A stretch of 64,000 nt of DNA. It comes from Silvimonas terrae. GTDB lineage: Bacteria > Pseudomonadota > Gammaproteobacteria > Burkholderiales > Chitinibacteraceae. A program made the position numbers and the translations under genes. Under the pieces are notes generated by a model, which saw nothing but the letters and a program-made list of their open reading frames with translations, ran no database searches and was not told the origin of the DNA. This document shows positions 28,168 through 37,133 of the stretch, piece after piece. How positions within the stretch are numbered: the first letter of the stretch is position 1; each line of letters begins with the position of its first letter. Where the stretch lies: NCBI RefSeq assembly GCF_014202765.1, contig NZ_JACHHN010000002.1:186001-250000 (forward strand). Direction: 5' to 3'.

Positions 28168-28194
28168 GTGCGAATCCTTTCACGCCAAAAGTCG

Positions 28195-28200
28195 ATTATA
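28195..28200 (-). promoter_or_regulatory. Candidate -10 box of guaB
   Basis: On the minus strand the sequence reads TATAAT, 27 nt before the guaB start codon. A weak TAGTCT lies 17 nt upstream as possible -35 box. Confidence 0.5.
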
Positions 28201-28642
28201 CCGGGTATGCCACCGTAAGACTATGCCGACGTACTGACGTTTTACCGGTGCCGTGTTGCAATTTGTACAAGGTGGCGGTGGCTGGCAGTGACTTCAAGGG
28301 CCCGTCAGGCGGCGCGCGGGACGGGGGCGCCAACGGCACGGCGCGCGCCAGGGTTGAAGTGCTGCGCTTGCGCGTTGCAACGCCTTTTCTCTTTCCTCTC
28401 TCTTTTATATATGCGATCACAGCGGGTCCTGTCGCGTTCGCGCAGCACCTGGTGCGGGGCAAAAGGCGCAGAACACCTGCTTTCTTTCATGCTGCCGTGC
28501 TGTTGCGTAGTATGGGATTCAACATCGTAGAAAATCGCCGTGAAACGGCGCTGCGGGCTAACCCGGCGGGCGGTGACAAGAAAACGGGGTAGTCATCCCG
28601 GTACAAGCGGCAACGACCGCAATCCACAACAAGGAGGACGGC
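28201..28642. other. Divergent intergenic region between guaB and the patatin gene
   Basis: About 440 bp with short, GC-rich open frames on both strands that lack ribosome-binding sites and any family resemblance. It should hold the promoters of guaB (left) and of the patatin gene (right). CGCCG-TGAAA-CGGCG at 28535-28549 is a small hairpin. Nothing else is supported. Confidence 0.4.
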
Positions 28643-29809
28643 ATGGAGCATGCCGGGGCGACACTGCATCAACAAGAAAAGGGGGTGTGCGCGCTGATCT
28701 TGTCCGGCGGCGGCGCGCGGGCGGCCTATCAGGTGGGGGTTTTGCTGGCGGTGGCGCGCATCTGGCGTCACGGTGAGGCCAACCCGTTCCCGATTATTTG
28801 TGGTACTTCGGCCGGGGCCATCAATGCGGCCGGGCTGGCTTCCCGGGCCAGTGCATTTCAGTCTTCCGTGCGCCATCTGGCGCGTTCCTGGTTATTGCTT
28901 TCGCCTGATCGGGTTTACCGCGCCAGCGTCATGGCGCTGATCAAAAGCGCGGGCCATTGGGTGATTTCCGTGCTGGCGGGCGGTTTGGGGGAACGCAACC
29001 CCAAATCCTTGCTGGATAACGCGCCACTGCGTGATCTATTAAGTGAGCTCGTGGATTTTGACGGCATTGGTCGCGCCGTCGAGGATGGCGCTCTGCTTGC
29101 GCTGGCGATTACTGCGTCCGGATATACCTCGGGCCAGTCCGTCAGCTTCTTCCAGGGCGCTGCAGCACTGCCTGATACCTGGCAGCGAGCCTCACGCGTG
29201 GGTGTGCGTGCGGATATTTCGGTCGAGCACCTGATGGCATCCAGCGCTATTCCACTGGTTTTCCCTGCGGCGCGCATCAACCGGGAATACTTTGGTGATG
29301 GTTCGGTACGGCAAATTGCGCCCCTTAGCCCGGCCATTCACCTGGGGGCGAACAAGCTGCTGGTGGTTGGAGTAGCGCCCCATGCAGAGCCACCTGCGCG
29401 GGAAAAGGTCAATGAGTACCCCTCGCTGGCGCAAGTCACCGGTCATTTGCTCAATAGTGTGTTCCTCGACGCGCTGGAGGCCGACCTGGAGCGTGTCCAG
29501 CGCGTCAACAACACCATCTCCTTGTTGTCTGAAGAGGTGCTTGCCGCACATCGCACCAGCCTGCGCCCACTGCAAGTGTTGACCATTGCGCCATCGCGCC
29601 CCCTGGAGCGCCTGGTTATGCCGCACCGCAAGCGCTTTCCGCCCGGGTTGCGCTTCTTGTTGGGTGGGTTGGGGGCCTTCAGGCGGCAGGGTTCTATCCT
29701 CTCCAGTTATCTGTTGTTTCATGGGGACTACGTGCGGCAACTGATCAAACTGGGATATCGCGATGCCATGAAGCGCCGGCGGGAACTGGAACAGTTTCTG
29801 GCTGACTGA
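28643..29809 (+). CDS. Patatin-like phospholipase
   Basis: A 388-residue member of the bacterial patatin family of Ser-Asp dyad acyl hydrolases. The oxyanion loop SGGGARAAYQVGVLLA lies at about 21-36, the nucleophile in GTSAG at about 54-58, and the dyad aspartate in FGDGSVRQIAPLSPAI near residue 219. No signal peptide is seen, so it acts in the cytoplasm or after a special export route. The C-terminal 100 residues (PHRKRFPPGLRFLLGGLG) contain a hydrophobic basic stretch that may touch membranes. AAGGAGG is a very strong ribosome-binding site 7 nt before the start. Confidence 0.92.
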   Translation: MEHAGATLHQQEKGVCALILSGGGARAAYQVGVLLAVARIWRHGEANPFPIICGTSAGAINAAGLASRASAFQSSVRHLARSWLLLSPDRVYRASVMALIKSAGHWVISVLAGGLGERNPKSLLDNAPLRDLLSELVDFDGIGRAVEDGALLALAITASGYTSGQSVSFFQGAAALPDTWQRASRVGVRADISVEHLMASSAIPLVFPAARINREYFGDGSVRQIAPLSPAIHLGANKLLVVGVAPHAEPPAREKVNEYPSLAQVTGHLLNSVFLDALEADLERVQRVNNTISLLSEEVLAAHRTSLRPLQVLTIAPSRPLERLVMPHRKRFPPGLRFLLGGLGAFRRQGSILSSYLLFHGDYVRQLIKLGYRDAMKRRRELEQFLAD

Positions 29810-29861
29810 GTCATCACGCCGGGACGGGGGCATACGGGCTTGTCATCGACATAATCTTTGC

Positions 29862-29870
29862 TGGTAGAAT
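29862..29870 (+). promoter_or_regulatory. Candidate extended -10 promoter of the dsbB-oxyR operon
   Basis: TGGTAGAAT is an extended -10 element (TGN plus TAGAAT). TTGTCA at 29840 is 19 nt upstream, a long spacer. It would give a leader of about 140 nt that holds a small GATTGA/TCAATC hairpin at 29874-29890. Confidence 0.45.
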
Positions 29871-30017
29871 ATTGATTGAAAAAATCAATCGATCAGCGCG
29901 ATAGGCAATGCTGGCGATTCCCACTGCAGGTCATGTTGCCCGCTGGCGTTTTTACCCGCGATGACTGGCGTTTGCCGGGCAATTTCCCCAAACGTGTTTC
30001 CTGTGAGAAGGTGAGTT

Positions 30018-30518
30018 ATGTTCGTTCGTTGGCGGCTGGGTTTTCTGGCACTGAGCCTGATTTGCGGCGGTGCTATTGGATACGCGTTGTACCTGCAATA
30101 TCAAGAATTCCTGAGTCCGTGCCCGCTGTGTATTTTTCAGCGTGTCGGCATTATCTCGTTTGGCCTTGTCTCTTTGCTGGCGGCGTTGTTTCCTTTGCGC
30201 CGTGCAACCTGGTTCTGGCCGGCGCTACTCACGCTTGTGGGATTGGCAGGCGCCAGCGTGTCGGCCCGTCAGGTTTATCTGCAATATTTTCTGACTGACA
30301 AATCGTCGCTGGGCTCTTGCGGGCCGGGCCTTGAGTACATGCTGGATAACCAGCCGTGGCTGCAGGTATTCCGCTCTGTGCTGGTCGGACATGGCGAATG
30401 CGCTGTGATTGACTGGAAATTTCTGGGCCTGTCGCTGCCGTGCTGGACGCTGGTGTTGTTCCTGGCGTTGATTGCGGCCGCGTGGCTGATCCGTGCCTGG
30501 CAAGGAGGGCGCAAGTGA
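30018..30518 (+). CDS. dsbB: Disulfide bond formation protein B
   Basis: DsbB is an inner-membrane protein that reoxidises DsbA and hands electrons to quinone. The 166-residue protein has four membrane helices. The first catalytic pair is CPLC at residues 35-38 after the first helix; the second pair is Cys101 (SCGPG) and Cys128 (GECAV) in the second periplasmic loop. The conserved Arg after the first pair (CIFQR) is present. Its stop codon overlaps the GTG start of oxyR (GTGA), so the two are translationally coupled. Confidence 0.95.
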   Translation: MFVRWRLGFLALSLICGGAIGYALYLQYQEFLSPCPLCIFQRVGIISFGLVSLLAALFPLRRATWFWPALLTLVGLAGASVSARQVYLQYFLTDKSSLGSCGPGLEYMLDNQPWLQVFRSVLVGHGECAVIDWKFLGLSLPCWTLVLFLALIAAAWLIRAWQGGRK

Positions 30519-31462
30519 CCCTGACAGAACTGCGTTATATCGTGGCAGTGGCGCGTGAGCGCCACTTTGGCCGTGCTGCCAATAGCTGTTTTGTATCGCA
30601 GCCGACTTTGTCGGTGGCGGTGAAGAAGCTGGAAGACGAACTGGGCGTCACGCTGTTCGAGCGCGCGGCGGGCGAAGTGACGCTGACACCTATTGGTGAG
30701 CGCGTGGTTGAGCAGGCCCAGCGCGTGCTGGAAGAAGTCCAGGTGGTCAAACAGTTGGCGGAGCAGGGTAAAGATCCGCTGGCGGGGGCTTTGCGGCTGG
30801 GCATTATCTATACCATCAGCCCTTATCTATTACCGCACCTGATCCCGCATCTGCGTGAAGCCGCGCCGCAAATGCAGATTTTGCTGGAAGAAAACTACAC
30901 TGGCCGCCTGGCGGAGATGCTCAAGCAGGGCGAAATCGACGTCGCTATCCTGGCGGAGCCGTTCCATGAGCCAGGTATCGCGACGCAAGCGGTCTATGAC
31001 GAGCCATTTGTAGTGGCCACACCCAAAGGGCATCACTGGGAGAAAGAGCGCGCCATTGATGCCTCCATGCTGGCTGAAGAGAACGTGCTGTTGCTCTCTC
31101 CGGGTAACTGTTTCCGCGATCATGTGCTGCAGACCTGTCCGGACCTGAACCGTGAAAGCCTGCCAACGGGTAGCTTGCAGCGGACCTTGCAGGGCTCTTC
31201 GCTGACGACCATTCGCCATATGGTGGCTGGCGGTATCGGCGTCACCGTGTTGCCGGCAACCTCGGTGACGGCGGCGGACGAATCCTTGCTGAGTATTCGC
31301 CCGTTTACCGAACCCGTGCCGACCCGGCGCGTGGTGCTGGCCTGGCGCCGCAATTTCCCGCGGCTGGCTGCGGTCGAAGCGGTGCGCAATGCCATGCTGG
31401 CGAGCGATCTGCCGGAAGTCACTTTTCTTGATACGCAAGACCCGGTGCCGGTTGCGGCCTGA
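30515..31462 (+). CDS. oxyR: Hydrogen peroxide-responsive LysR regulator OxyR
   Basis: From GTG at 30515 the protein has 315 residues. The two redox cysteines fall at residues 199 and 208 (GNCFRDHVLQTC), the same numbers as in E. coli OxyR, which supports both the identity and the start. The N-terminal helix-turn-helix is typical (TELRYIVAVARERHFGRAA, residues 4-22). AAGGAGGG lies 5 nt before GTG, inside the dsbB end. Peroxide oxidises Cys199 to a disulfide with Cys208 and turns on defence genes. No catalase or alkyl hydroperoxide reductase gene is in the window. Confidence 0.95.
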   Translation: MTLTELRYIVAVARERHFGRAANSCFVSQPTLSVAVKKLEDELGVTLFERAAGEVTLTPIGERVVEQAQRVLEEVQVVKQLAEQGKDPLAGALRLGIIYTISPYLLPHLIPHLREAAPQMQILLEENYTGRLAEMLKQGEIDVAILAEPFHEPGIATQAVYDEPFVVATPKGHHWEKERAIDASMLAEENVLLLSPGNCFRDHVLQTCPDLNRESLPTGSLQRTLQGSSLTTIRHMVAGGIGVTVLPATSVTAADESLLSIRPFTEPVPTRRVVLAWRRNFPRLAAVEAVRNAMLASDLPEVTFLDTQDPVPVAA

Positions 31463-31528
31463 GGTCTGCGGTGGCGGGCGGCATGATGTGCTGCCTGCCT
31501 ATCTTGTTTTTCTTGTCCCGTTTTGAAT

Positions 31529-31550
31529 GCCCCCTTCGCTTGAAGGGGGC
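31529..31550 (+). other. Perfect hairpin before the rubredoxin reductase start
   Basis: GCCCCCTTC and GAAGGGGGC pair around GCTT, ending one base before the GGAG ribosome-binding site of the next gene. No T tract follows, so it is not a classic terminator. It may set mRNA stability or translation. Confidence 0.5.
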
Positions 31551-31565
31551 TGGAGTCAATCATTC

Positions 31566-32717
31566 ATGGCATTGCCTGTCGTTATCATTGGGGCCGGTCT
31601 GGCCGGTTACAACCTGGCCCGCGAGTTCCGCAAACTCGATGCCGAAACCGGTCTGGTGGTCATTGCCGGCGACGCGGCCGATTTCTATTCCAAGCCCATG
31701 TTGTCCAATGCGCTGGCCGGTAACAAAACCCCGGCGACACTGGTGATGAAATCGGCAGAGAAAATGGAGGCTGAACTCAATGCCACCATTTTTGCGCGTA
31801 CCGAAGTGGTCGGTATTGACCGCGAAAAACAGATGTTGATGCTCTCGGACGGGCAGGTACAGCCGTATCGTGATCTGGTACTGGCGGTCGGCGCCGAGCC
31901 GGTGCGCTTGCGTTTGGGGGGTGATGCGGCGGACGAAGTCTTGTCCGTCAATCATATTGATGATTTTGCCTGGTTTGCCGGCAAGCTCGACGGCGTCAAG
32001 CGCGTGGTCATCCTTGGCGGTGGTCTGATCGGCTGCGAATTTGCCAACGACTTGCTCGCTCGCGGGATTGAGCCCGTGGTGGTCGAATCTGCCGCGACAC
32101 CGCTGCCGCGTCTGTTGCCGCCCCAGGCGGGGCAATGGTTTGCCGACAAAATGACTGGGGCAGGGGTGCGCTTTGTGTTTGGCGCCCTGGCCGGCGCGGT
32201 TCACGCGGCTGGCAACGGATTTGCTGTGGAATTGAGCACCGGCGAACGGCTTGAGGCTGATCTGGTCCTGTCCGCGGTGGGGTTGCACCCCAATAACAGC
32301 CTGGCGGACGCGGCCGGTTTGAAGGTGGAGCGTGGTGTAGTGGTCAATCGCCAACTGCAGACTAGCGATCCGCATATCTACGCCCTTGGCGATTGCGCCG
32401 AGGTGGAGTCGCTGCATTTGCCCTTTGTGATGCCGATCATGCATGCCGCACGGACGCTGGCACAGGTGCTGGCGGGTAAAGAAGCCAGTCTGCATTACCC
32501 GGCCATGCCGGTGCTGGTCAAAACCCCGGCGTGCCCGACGGTCGTCTCGGCTCCTGCCAAAGATGCGCAGGGTGCCTGGCAAGTTACCGTGACTGAAGAG
32601 GGCGTGGACGCGCGCTTTATTGGCCAGCAAGGGCAGTTGCTGGGATTTGCCCTGTGCGGTGTGGCGACGAAAGAGCGGCAGGCGTTGCTGCCGCAACTGC
32701 CGGCGGTGTTGGCGTGA
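31566..32717 (+). CDS. Rubredoxin-NAD(+) reductase-like FAD oxidoreductase
   Basis: A 383-residue pyridine nucleotide-disulfide reductase of the rubredoxin reductase group. FAD motif VVIIGAGLAGYNLARE (about 5-20), the Lys-containing FYSKPMLSNALA block (about 41-52), the NAD motif VVILGGGLIGCEFANDL (about 145-161) and the second FAD block YALGDCAEV (about 274-282) are clear. The C-terminal domain with CPTVVSAPA fits rubredoxin binding. ATG at 31566 has GGAG 11 nt upstream. It lies 104 nt after oxyR on the same strand. No rubredoxin gene is in the window. A role in oxygen or peroxide defence is inferred from context. Confidence 0.88.
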   Translation: MALPVVIIGAGLAGYNLAREFRKLDAETGLVVIAGDAADFYSKPMLSNALAGNKTPATLVMKSAEKMEAELNATIFARTEVVGIDREKQMLMLSDGQVQPYRDLVLAVGAEPVRLRLGGDAADEVLSVNHIDDFAWFAGKLDGVKRVVILGGGLIGCEFANDLLARGIEPVVVESAATPLPRLLPPQAGQWFADKMTGAGVRFVFGALAGAVHAAGNGFAVELSTGERLEADLVLSAVGLHPNNSLADAAGLKVERGVVVNRQLQTSDPHIYALGDCAEVESLHLPFVMPIMHAARTLAQVLAGKEASLHYPAMPVLVKTPACPTVVSAPAKDAQGAWQVTVTEEGVDARFIGQQGQLLGFALCGVATKERQALLPQLPAVLA

Positions 32718-32732
32718 TTGTGCTGGTACAGA

Positions 32733-32766
32733 GATAAAAAAACGGGCTCCGGCCCGTTTTTTTATC
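32733..32766. terminator. Terminator after the rubredoxin reductase gene
   Basis: A 15-bp perfect stem (GATAAAAAAACGGGC with its complement) around TCCG, with seven A and seven T on the arms. It can work on both strands. Confidence 0.93.
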
Positions 32767-32855
32767 TGCAGGTGTTGCATCCTGCGTCACAAGACCTCAT
32801 TTCAAGTGCTTGAAATCGTTTTGAAAACGATTCAGTCCAGGATGCTGGTCAAGCT

Positions 32856-33590
32856 TTACTGGTTTTCCCGTACAACCGGTTCTATACCCAATTTGCGCAA
32901 TTTGCGAATCGCCGCATCAGCATCGGCCTTGTTCTTGAACGGGCCGATCTGAACGCGGGTTTCCAGCCAGGCGGGCACACCGGCGGCTTGTAGTTGGGAC
33001 AGCAGTTTGTCGGCATTGGCCGCATGCTGGAATACACCGGCCTGAATGGTATAGCCGTTGTTGCCGGCGTGCACTTCGAACTTCCCCGCAGCAACAGGGG
33101 TCTCAACAATCTTTTCCGGTGGCGGCAAATTGAGTGCCGGTTCGGCCACTTTAGGTGCGGGCGCTGGTGCCGGGGTGTTGCCTGCGGGTGGGTTTACAGG
33201 CGCCGGAGCGGCGTGACCGGGTGCTTTGACGGGGGCGGCCACTGGCGTCGTTACGGGTTGCTGTGGCGCGGGTTCCGGCGTTTCGGTCGTTGGTGCTGGT
33301 GTTGCTGCGGGTGCAGAGGCAATCACCGGCGCGCTGGCTGCAACGGGGGCAGAGGCGACGGCAGAAGCCACAGCGCTGGCCTTGATGGCCGCGATGGCGC
33401 TGGCAGCAAGGGCAAAGCGGGGTGCAACGATGGTGGGTTCAGGTTCGCCGCTCTGGCTGTGATCCAGAAACCAGATGGCGGCAAGAACGATGACGATGAG
33501 CCCGGCAGCAATGCCAAGGCGCCATGCCAGTTGCTGTTTAAGCCGGGATTGCTCGGCTTGATGCAGGATGGGGTCGAGTTGGTCGCTCAT
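32856..33590 (-). CDS. SPOR-domain membrane protein
   Basis: A 244-residue protein: short cytoplasmic N-terminus, one membrane helix (about 25-42), a long Ala/Pro-rich periplasmic linker (about 50-165) and a C-terminal SPOR domain (about 170-244) with YTIQAGVFQHAANADKLLSQL and the RVQIGPFKNKADADAAIRKL block. SPOR domains bind denuded glycan strands at the septum, so a role in cell division like DedD or FtsN is likely. ATG at 33590 is preferred over an in-frame TTG nine bases upstream. It is divergent from ndk. Confidence 0.88.
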   Translation of the reverse strand: MSDQLDPILHQAEQSRLKQQLAWRLGIAAGLIVIVLAAIWFLDHSQSGEPEPTIVAPRFALAASAIAAIKASAVASAVASAPVAASAPVIASAPAATPAPTTETPEPAPQQPVTTPVAAPVKAPGHAAPAPVNPPAGNTPAPAPAPKVAEPALNLPPPEKIVETPVAAGKFEVHAGNNGYTIQAGVFQHAANADKLLSQLQAAGVPAWLETRVQIGPFKNKADADAAIRKLRKLGIEPVVRENQ

Positions 33591-33611
33591 CTGCCGCAAT
33601 GTTGTTGAATT

Positions 33612-33620
33612 TGTTATAAT
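33612..33620 (+). promoter_or_regulatory. Candidate extended -10 promoter of ndk
   Basis: TGTTATAAT is a perfect extended -10 element, 136 nt before ndk. No strong -35 box is seen, as is usual for extended -10 promoters. It probably starts the long ndk-to-der cluster. Confidence 0.65.
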
Positions 33621-33755
33621 GTTTGGCTATTTGGCTGAAGAGCACCGATTTTTGGCCCCCGATTCAGCAGCAATGCCGTGCTGTTAGTAGCATTGCCGCA
33701 TGAAGTAAACACGTAGAAACAAGTTAAGTCAAATCAACCTGGAGTAGGAAAACAA

Positions 33756-34181
33756 ATGGCTATTGAACGTACCCTCTCGATCGTAAAGCCGGACGCTGTT
33801 GCCAAGAACGTCGTCGGCAAGATTGTCGATCGCTTCGAGTCCGCCGGCCTGAAAGTGGTTGCTGCCAAAATGAAGCAACTGTCCCGTGCTGAAGCTGAAG
33901 GCTTCTACGCAGTGCACGCAGCACGTCCTTTCTTCAAGGACCTGGTTGACTTCATGGTTTCCGGCCCGGTGTTTGTCCAGGTGCTGGAAGGCGAAGGCGC
34001 CGTGCTGAAGAACCGCGACCTGATGGGCGCAACCGATCCGAAGAAGGCAGACAAGGGCACCATCCGCGCCGACTTCGCTGAATCGATCGATGCAAACGCT
34101 GTACACGGTTCCGATAGCGCCGAAAACGCCGCGATCGAAATCGCTTATTTCTTCCCGGCTAGCGAAGTTTACAGCCGCTAA
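33756..34181 (+). CDS. ndk: Nucleoside diphosphate kinase
   Basis: Ndk balances NTP pools by phosphate transfer through a histidine. The 141-residue protein has the start [15 protein letters not shown] and the active-site motif NAVHGSDS with His117. GGAGTAGG lies before the start. Codon use is highly optimised. It heads the conserved order ndk-rlmN-pilW-rodZ-ispG-hisS-yfgM-bamB-der. Confidence 0.99.
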   Translation: MAIERTLSIVKPDAVAKNVVGKIVDRFESAGLKVVAAKMKQLSRAEAEGFYAVHAARPFFKDLVDFMVSGPVFVQVLEGEGAVLKNRDLMGATDPKKADKGTIRADFAESIDANAVHGSDSAENAAIEIAYFFPASEVYSR

Positions 34182-34207
34182 GGCGTAGACGACGCGGGAG
34201 CACTGGT

Positions 34208-35332
34208 ATGTCGGTCAATTTGCTGGATTACGATGCCGAAGGCCTTACCGAGCTGATGATCAGCTACGGTGAGAAGCCGTTTCGCGCTAAACAGTTGATG
34301 AAGTGGGTTCACCAGCACGGTGAGGCCGACTTCAACAACATGACCGATATTGCCAAGGGCTTTCGGGAAAAACTGGCGGCGGGCGCAGTCGTGCGCTCGC
34401 CCGCCATGCTGGCTGAACATGTGGCCAGCGACGGCACCACCAAGTGGTTGCTGGATGTCAATGTCGGCAACGGCATCGAAACCGTGTTCATTCCTGAGGA
34501 TGATCGCGGCACCTTGTGTATTTCGTCGCAAGTAGGTTGTGCGCTGGAGTGTTCGTTCTGTTCGACCGGCGCCCAGGGTTTTAACCGCAATCTCTCCGTG
34601 GGCGAAATCATTGGTCAGTTGTGGTGGGCCAATCGCCGCCTGAGTGCCGAACAGGCCCGCGTCGGTGTGCCTGTCAACGAAGATACCCGCATTGTCACCA
34701 ACGTGGTGATGATGGGCATGGGCGAGCCCCTTGCCAATTTTGAAAATGTGGTCAAAGCCCTGCGGCTGATGCTGGACGACAATGCCTACGGTTTGTCGCG
34801 CCGCCGTGTGACCTTGTCCACCTCCGGCATTGTGCCGGCGATGGATCGTTTGCGTGATGCGGTGCCGGTGGCGCTTGCCGTCAGTCTGCACGCCTCCAAC
34901 GATCGTCTGCGCGATGAAATCGTGCCTATCAACAAGAAATACCCGCTGGCGCAGTTGCTGGCAGCCTGTAACCGCTATCTGGAAAAGGCGCCGCGCGACT
35001 TCATTACCTTTGAATATGTGATGCTTGCCGGTGTGAACGATCAGCCAGAGCATGCACGAGAATTGATTGCGTTGCTGCGCGACACCCCCTGCAAGCTGAA
35101 TCTCATTCCATTCAATCCCTTCCCGAATTCGGGCTACAACCGTTCCGGCCGTGATGCTATCCTCGCGTTCCGGGATATCCTGATGAACGCTGGCTACATC
35201 GTCACTGTCCGCAAAACGCGCGGCGATGACATTGATGCAGCCTGTGGCCAACTGGCCGGTCAGGTACAGGACAAGACGCGTCGCACAGCCAACCGCATGG
35301 CGACGGAGACGCGGCCCATCCAGTTCAGATAA
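34208..35332 (+). CDS. rlmN: Dual-specificity 23S rRNA / tRNA adenine-C2 methyltransferase RlmN
   Basis: RlmN is a radical SAM enzyme that methylates C2 of A2503 in 23S rRNA and A37 in some tRNAs. In the 374-residue protein, the CxxxCxxC cluster is CALECSFC (about residues 110-117), GEPL follows in [11 protein letters not shown], and the methyl-carrying cysteine is in [11 protein letters not shown] near residue 346. It begins 26 nt after ndk. Confidence 0.98.
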   Translation: MSVNLLDYDAEGLTELMISYGEKPFRAKQLMKWVHQHGEADFNNMTDIAKGFREKLAAGAVVRSPAMLAEHVASDGTTKWLLDVNVGNGIETVFIPEDDRGTLCISSQVGCALECSFCSTGAQGFNRNLSVGEIIGQLWWANRRLSAEQARVGVPVNEDTRIVTNVVMMGMGEPLANFENVVKALRLMLDDNAYGLSRRRVTLSTSGIVPAMDRLRDAVPVALAVSLHASNDRLRDEIVPINKKYPLAQLLAACNRYLEKAPRDFITFEYVMLAGVNDQPEHARELIALLRDTPCKLNLIPFNPFPNSGYNRSGRDAILAFRDILMNAGYIVTVRKTRGDDIDAACGQLAGQVQDKTRRTANRMATETRPIQFR

Positions 35333-35356
35333 AAATACCAATACAGGGGAAGTGGA

Positions 35357-36124
35357 ATGATCCGGCGGTACATGGTTTCCTTGATTTGCTTTGCCATGAC
35401 AAGCCTTGCCGCACCTTGGGTGCAGGCTGCATCTTCCGACGACGAGATGTCGCAAACTGACCGACGCGCCATGTTGCATACGCAACTGGCGGCGGAATAC
35501 CTCAAGCGCGCGCAATATACGGTAGCGGTGCAAGAGGTCAGAGAAGCGCTGAGTTCCAACAGCCGCTATGCCCCGGCCTATGGGGTGCTGGGCCTGATTT
35601 ATGCCGAGTTGCATGATGATGCCAAGGCGGTTTCCAATTTCCAGCAAGCCCTCAGCATTGCGCCCAATGACTCGGATATCAACAATAACTTTGGCTGGTA
35701 TTTGTGTAATCACTCGCGTCAGCAAGAGGGTATCCAGCATTATCTTGTGGCGGTGAAGAATCCGCTGTACGCCAATGGCGATAAGACCTTCGTCAATGCC
35801 GGACAATGCGCGGTGAGTCTGAAGGACGAAAAAGCGGCCAACAGTTATTTCCTGCAGGCATTGCGCCTGCGTCCGGATAGTGTCGTGGCGCGCCAGGAAC
35901 TGGTAGAGCAGGGCCTGCGCACCAAGGATTACGTCCAGTCCCGTCAGTACTACAACGAGTTGCAGCGGATGGTGCAACCGAGTTCCGGGCTGACCTGGAT
36001 GGGTCTGCGTCTGGAGCATGCGCTCGGCAATACCGAGGCGGAAACCCGTCTGGCCAATCAGCTCAAGAGCCAGTACCCGGACTCCATCGAAACCACCCGT
36101 CTGTTGAGCGGTCAGCTTAACTGA
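35357..36124 (+). CDS. pilW: Type IV pilus biogenesis TPR protein PilW/PilF
   Basis: The 255-residue protein has a Sec-type signal peptide (cleavage after VQA near residue 24) and at least four TPR repeats between about 40 and 245 (for example YAPAYGVLGLIYAELHDDAKAVSNF). In this gene order it is PilF/PilW, the pilotin that helps PilQ secretin assemble in the outer membrane. Unlike the usual family members it has no lipobox cysteine after the hydrophobic core, so it may be a soluble periplasmic protein. It lies 24 nt after rlmN. Confidence 0.85.
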   Translation: MIRRYMVSLICFAMTSLAAPWVQAASSDDEMSQTDRRAMLHTQLAAEYLKRAQYTVAVQEVREALSSNSRYAPAYGVLGLIYAELHDDAKAVSNFQQALSIAPNDSDINNNFGWYLCNHSRQQEGIQHYLVAVKNPLYANGDKTFVNAGQCAVSLKDEKAANSYFLQALRLRPDSVVARQELVEQGLRTKDYVQSRQYYNELQRMVQPSSGLTWMGLRLEHALGNTEAETRLANQLKSQYPDSIETTRLLSGQLN

Positions 36125-36187
36125 AGCGGCCTTACCTGCATTGGACCTCGTAAACCGGTCCCAGTCTGACCGGCGGAAACATCCGTG

Positions 36188-37093
36188 ATGAGCGAACAAG
36201 AACAAACCTACGCGCCAGCATTCGGGCCTGGAGCCCGCCTCAAAGCCCAGCGTGAAGCATTGGGCCTGAGCCTTGAGCATGTCGCAACGCAGCTCAAGCT
36301 GTCGGCGCGCCAGATTGAATCGATCGAATCTGATCATTTTGACCAGTTGCCGGGCAATACCTTTGCCCGTGGCTTTGTGCGCAATTACGCCAAATTGCTG
36401 CAACTGGATCCGGCGCCTTTGCTGGCCCAGCTGGAAGCCTTGTTGCCGCGTGAACGTGTCCAGGTGGCTTTGCCGCATCTGGTGGAAGAAAACAATTCAT
36501 TCTCCGTCGGCAATGGTGGTGGCGGTGGTGGTGGGCGGGTGCTGGGCATTGCCGGCTTTGTGCTGGCGTTTTGCGCGGCACTTGGGGCAATTTTCTGGTA
36601 TTTGCAGCAACCGCCTTCACCTGAACTGAATGCGGCCCAGGTGGCGTCTGAACCACAAGCGGCGTCTGAACCTGTTGTAGAGATCGCCAGCGCCCCGGTT
36701 GCGTCTGACGTGGCCGCCTCGGCACCGGTGGTCGCTGTGGCTTCGGTTGTGCAACCCACGGCAGCACCGACCCCGATTCCGACCGTCGTGCCGACCAGTG
36801 TGCCGGTGGCGACGGCACAGGGTGCAACCCCGACGCCCACGCCGGCCGTGATTGGCAATGGTGAACTGCGTATCGTGGCGGATGAAGACACTTGGGTGCA
36901 GGTAGTCGATGCCAATGGCAATCGCCTCGTCAGCAACTTGCTCACTGCAGGTTCTGATCGCAGTCTGGGTGGCACGCCGCCGTATCGTATCAAGATTGGC
37001 AATGCGCCAAAAACCCGTGTCTGGCTGCGTGGTCAGGTCGTGGATTTGTCGCAATACACGAAAACACAAGTCGCTACGTTCGAACTGAAATAA
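36188..37093 (+). CDS. rodZ: Cytoskeletal protein RodZ
   Basis: RodZ links MreB filaments to the membrane and sets rod shape. The 301-residue protein has an N-terminal helix-turn-helix of the HTH_25 type (about 10-75: [21 protein letters not shown]), a membrane helix (about 117-138), an Ala/Pro/Val-rich periplasmic linker (about 145-225) and a C-terminal beta domain (about 226-300; [20 protein letters not shown], then [12 protein letters not shown]). ATG at 36188 is used; a GTG three bases earlier is also possible. Confidence 0.93.
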   Translation: MSEQEQTYAPAFGPGARLKAQREALGLSLEHVATQLKLSARQIESIESDHFDQLPGNTFARGFVRNYAKLLQLDPAPLLAQLEALLPRERVQVALPHLVEENNSFSVGNGGGGGGGRVLGIAGFVLAFCAALGAIFWYLQQPPSPELNAAQVASEPQAASEPVVEIASAPVASDVAASAPVVAVASVVQPTAAPTPIPTVVPTSVPVATAQGATPTPTPAVIGNGELRIVADEDTWVQVVDANGNRLVSNLLTAGSDRSLGGTPPYRIKIGNAPKTRVWLRGQVVDLSQYTKTQVATFELK

Positions 37094-37133
37094 CAACAAC
37101 GACCGAGCGGCATTGAAAGCAGAAGCAAACATC

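Noticed and set aside
26662-28218. A 518-codon open frame on the plus strand opposite guaB
   Set aside because: It is the antisense shadow of guaB, runs through the terminator palindrome and resembles no protein family.
28248-28592. Short frames in the guaB-patatin spacer
   Set aside because: No ribosome-binding site and no family resemblance; composition fits accidental GC-rich frames.
34178-36478. A 766-codon minus-strand frame opposite rlmN and pilW
   Set aside because: It spans two well-supported genes in antisense and has typical shadow composition.
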